From assembly GCF_900167125.1 (NCBI RefSeq), contig NZ_FUYC01000008.1, forward strand, positions 1 to 64,000: 64,000 bases of DNA. Reading direction: 5' to 3'. Below are positions 62,039 to 64,000 of this stretch, one piece after another. This stretch comes from Paucidesulfovibrio gracilis DSM 16080 (GTDB taxonomy: Bacteria; Desulfobacterota; Desulfovibrionia; Desulfovibrionales; Desulfovibrionaceae). The first letter of the stretch is position 1. Each line of letters opens with the position of its first letter. The notes beneath the pieces were generated by a model. The model was not told the origin of the DNA. It saw nothing but the letters and a program-made list of their open reading frames with translations, and made no database searches. A program made the position numbers and the translations under genes.

Positions 62039-62788
62039 TTACTTTCTCGTCATATCGCTCCAGGCCCAGACCACCTTGCCCACAATGGCGCGGGTGATGT
62101 CGTCGTCGTAATCGCGGGCCAGGCGATAGACCATGGGCGGAAAATCCCGGCTGTTGTCGGAATAAAAGATCAATTCGATGTCCTCGGAGGTTTTGTGGGT
62201 GGACACGCGCTTGACCATGGCTCCGGCGTCGTCGCCGCCCGGCTCGGTGACCAGCATGATCTTCCCCGCGGGAACGGGATCCCGTTCATTGCGGTCCACA
62301 AGCACGATGTCGCCGGGGTGCAGGGTGGGAATCATGGAGAGTTCATTTTTGCCGATCTGCACGGCCACCATGTTGGACCGAAAGCGCACGGCCTCGTGAT
62401 GCCGCCAGACCAGCACCCAGCCGTCGATCTTATCTTCGGGGATCAGGCCCGGTCCCGCGGCCACGGGCGAGGCAGCCAGAGGGACGGCGATGTAATCCTC
62501 GGAATCCGGCGGCGGAGCTTCCCGGCCCACCTGGGAGCGCTCCGGAACCACGAAACAGACTTCCCGCGTCGCATCGTCCGGGTCATCGGGAAACGCCAGC
62601 CGCGCCCCCAGCCGGTCCAAAATGCGCCCCAGGGAGTCCACGGTCAGCCCCCGCTCTCCGGAAAGAAACCGGTTCAATTGGGACGGATCCACCTCCAGAG
62701 CATCGGCCATACGCTTCTTGTTGGGAAACGGCTTGCCCTTGCCCACCAGTTCCTTCAATCGATTTCGCAGCTCATCGGTGAACGCCAT
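62039..62788 (-). CDS. Phage-type repressor with HTH and active-looking S24 peptidase
   Basis: A 249-residue repressor. An N-terminal XRE/CI-type HTH (about 5-60) with KRMADALEVDPSQLNRFLSG is followed by a linker containing AASPVAAGPG, a possible Ala-Gly cleavage site. The S24 domain has Ser151 in NELSMIPTLHPGD and Lys193 in AMVKRV, the full catalytic dyad. It should therefore respond to RecA like LexA/CI. It reads away from an operator at 62877-62899. It probably controls the phage-type genes to its right. Confidence 0.88.
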   Translation of the reverse strand: MAFTDELRNRLKELVGKGKPFPNKKRMADALEVDPSQLNRFLSGERGLTVDSLGRILDRLGARLAFPDDPDDATREVCFVVPERSQVGREAPPPDSEDYIAVPLAASPVAAGPGLIPEDKIDGWVLVWRHHEAVRFRSNMVAVQIGKNELSMIPTLHPGDIVLVDRNERDPVPAGKIMLVTEPGGDDAGAMVKRVSTHKTSEDIELIFYSDNSRDFPPMVYRLARDYDDDITRAIVGKVVWAWSDMTRK

Positions 62789-62876
62789 GCCCCCTCCGGA
62801 TTGGATTTCCGCTCATTTTGCATAATGGAGCATACCCGCGGGCTTGGCTCTTTGTCTAATGCTTTCTGACAAAATT

Positions 62877-62908
62877 ATTTGACACTACGTTTGTCAAATC
62901 GCTATAAC
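62877..62908 (+). promoter_or_regulatory. Phage promoter overlapped by repressor operator
   Basis: Inverted repeat ATTTGACA (62877-62884) and TGTCAAAT (62892-62899), 7-nt spacer. TTGACA (62879-62884) and TATAAC (62903-62908) are 18 bp apart, a good sigma-70 promoter. The operator covers the -35 box, so repressor binding would block transcription toward the DUF5675 gene. The TGACA motif also occurs at 62867-62871. Confidence 0.75.
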
Positions 62909-63018
62909 GTATCCCGGGGCCGAGAACGGCGCGCTCCTGTCCCGGAGCACGCCAACCGTCACAGGTTCTGCCGATATCTATCGGATTTTTTGTTAAAAAG
63001 AGCAACAAAGGAGGATAC

Positions 63019-63435
63019 ATGCATTCTCAGGTGGAAATCGTTCGCCTGGAGGACTCCACCAACGGCACCTTGGGCGCGCTCCGCGTGCGGGGGCTGGTGC
63101 TGTGCTGCACGTTGGAGCCGCCATCTTTGGACAATCGGCAATTTGTTTCCAGCATACCCGCGGGAGAATACCATTGCCAACGGACACACTCCCAGCGCTT
63201 CGGCAACACCTTCGAGGTTCGCAACGTTCCGGGACGGAGCCGGATTTTGTTTCACCCCGGCAATACCGTGGAAGACACCAGCGGATGCGTGCTGCTCGGG
63301 CGGCATTTCGGTTCCCTGCAAGGGCGGCGGGCCGTGCTGCGCTCCCGGGATGCCTGCCGGGATTTTCTTCATCAATTCCAAGGATGCGAATCCTTTTGGC
63401 TGCACATCCATCCCGTGACGGAGTGCCGCGCATGA
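63019..63435 (+). CDS. DUF5675 family phage-associated protein
   Basis: A 138-residue protein. EDSTNGTLGALRVRGLVLCCTLEPP, SIPAGEYHCQRTHSQRFGNTFEV and ILFHPGNTVEDTSGCVLLG match the DUF5675 pattern, in which a P-x-G-x-Y segment and an H-x-G-N...D-x-x-G-C-V segment are conserved. The arrangement recalls L,D-transpeptidase-like folds; an enzymatic role is not established. AAAGGAGG precedes the ATG. It overlaps the next gene by 4 bp. Confidence 0.8.
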   Translation: MHSQVEIVRLEDSTNGTLGALRVRGLVLCCTLEPPSLDNRQFVSSIPAGEYHCQRTHSQRFGNTFEVRNVPGRSRILFHPGNTVEDTSGCVLLGRHFGSLQGRRAVLRSRDACRDFLHQFQGCESFWLHIHPVTECRA

Positions 63436-63659
63436 ACGACCGGATCTGCATCAAGGGGGCCAAGGCCATTTGCATGGCCGTGGGGGAGAACCCCAAGGAA
63501 ATCGTGCGGCTGGTACGCGAGCAGGGACTGCCCGCCTGGAAGCGCGAAAACCGCGGCACGTGGCGCGCCCTGCCCGAGGATCTGCTCATGTGGATGCGCC
63601 TCCAGCGCAACCGGCATCTGGATGTGGCGGGCACGTGCGGACGAAAATTTGATATGTGA
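63432..63659 (+). CDS. Small phage-type DNA-binding protein
   Basis: A 75-residue protein with a likely HTH (AKAICMAVGENPKEIVRLVREQGLPAWKRENRGTWRALPEDLLMWMRLQ), as in excisionase/AlpA-like and other phage helix-turn-helix proteins. The Trp-rich end is typical of the wing. It is translationally coupled to the DUF5675 gene. Whether it is an excisionase cannot be decided; no integrase is in the window. Confidence 0.6.
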   Translation: MNDRICIKGAKAICMAVGENPKEIVRLVREQGLPAWKRENRGTWRALPEDLLMWMRLQRNRHLDVAGTCGRKFDM

Positions 63660-63666
63660 CAAAAAA

Positions 63667-63697
63667 ACGGGACGAAAGCATTCGTCCCGTTTTTTGT
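63667..63697. terminator. Intrinsic terminator between phage genes and cheB
   Basis: Perfect 10-bp arms ACGGGACGAA (63667-63676) and TTCGTCCCGT (63681-63690) with a 4-nt loop. T6 follows on the plus strand and the mirrored A7 gives T7 on the minus strand, so it serves both directions. Confidence 0.92.
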
Positions 63698-63717
63698 TTC
63701 CCCTGCCTACGGAAGCG

Positions 63718-64000
<283 letters not shown>

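Overview
The window is a GC-rich stretch of bacterial chromosome. Its gene content suggests a free-living, flagellated, chemotactic delta-proteobacterium of the Desulfovibrio type. That is inference from several things seen together: an archaeal-type 2-amino-3,7-dideoxy-heptulosonate synthase (the DKFP route to aromatic amino acids), QueH in place of QueG, a PIN-PhoH protein, a PAS-LuxR regulator, CI/S24-type repressors and a TRAP solute-binding protein. No rRNA operon, intact tRNA or CRISPR array was found.

Layout. 0-9 kb: signalling and housekeeping genes (PAS-LuxR regulator, rnhA, a chemoreceptor, an orphan MacB-like permease, a PAS/HATPase sensor with a cysteine motif, rsgA). 9-19 kb: mainly RNA and cofactor metabolism on the minus strand (DksA-like protein, old yellow enzyme, galE, hemW, an FMN reductase, queH, rng, a radical SAM enzyme), then trmI and a hemolysin-III-type membrane protein on the plus strand. 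20-28 kb: a DUF389 membrane protein with an APH-fold kinase, an exporter operon lacking its permease, phosphomannomutase and hflK-hflC. 28-31.4 kb: a probable structured small RNA or leader, a CI-like repressor and panB with two membrane proteins.

31.4-35.6 kb is an AT-rich island. It holds a Sll1717-type P-loop ATPase (a candidate defence gene), a small lipoprotein, many inverted repeats and the 3' half of a tRNA-Ser gene, the usual scar of integration at a tRNA. 35.6-42.2 kb returns to host genes: bactofilin, PIN-PhoH, a short FlgM-like protein behind a candidate sigma-28 promoter, a vWA-OmpA protein, ApbE, an OmpH-like lipoprotein and an Hpt protein.

42.8-47.3 kb is a three-gene catabolic unit (MFS transporter, TIM-barrel isomerase, BCCT transporter) behind a promoter with a 19-bp palindromic operator. 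flgE follows, with a sigma-54 promoter that matches the consensus closely. 49.5-53.1 kb is a phage packaging fragment: holin, accessory protein, small and large terminase subunits, and a fifth gene that runs into the antisense of a TRAP gene. A second phage-type segment lies at 62.0-63.7 kb (S24 repressor, DUF5675 protein, small DNA-binding-like protein) with a promoter/operator that can be read directly. Between them, 54.1-60.5 kb carries mostly secreted or lipid-anchored proteins, including two paralogous small proteins with a twin CX3C motif on either side of a HEAT-Sel1 fusion. This is the best candidate for an undescribed envelope system. The window ends inside cheB.
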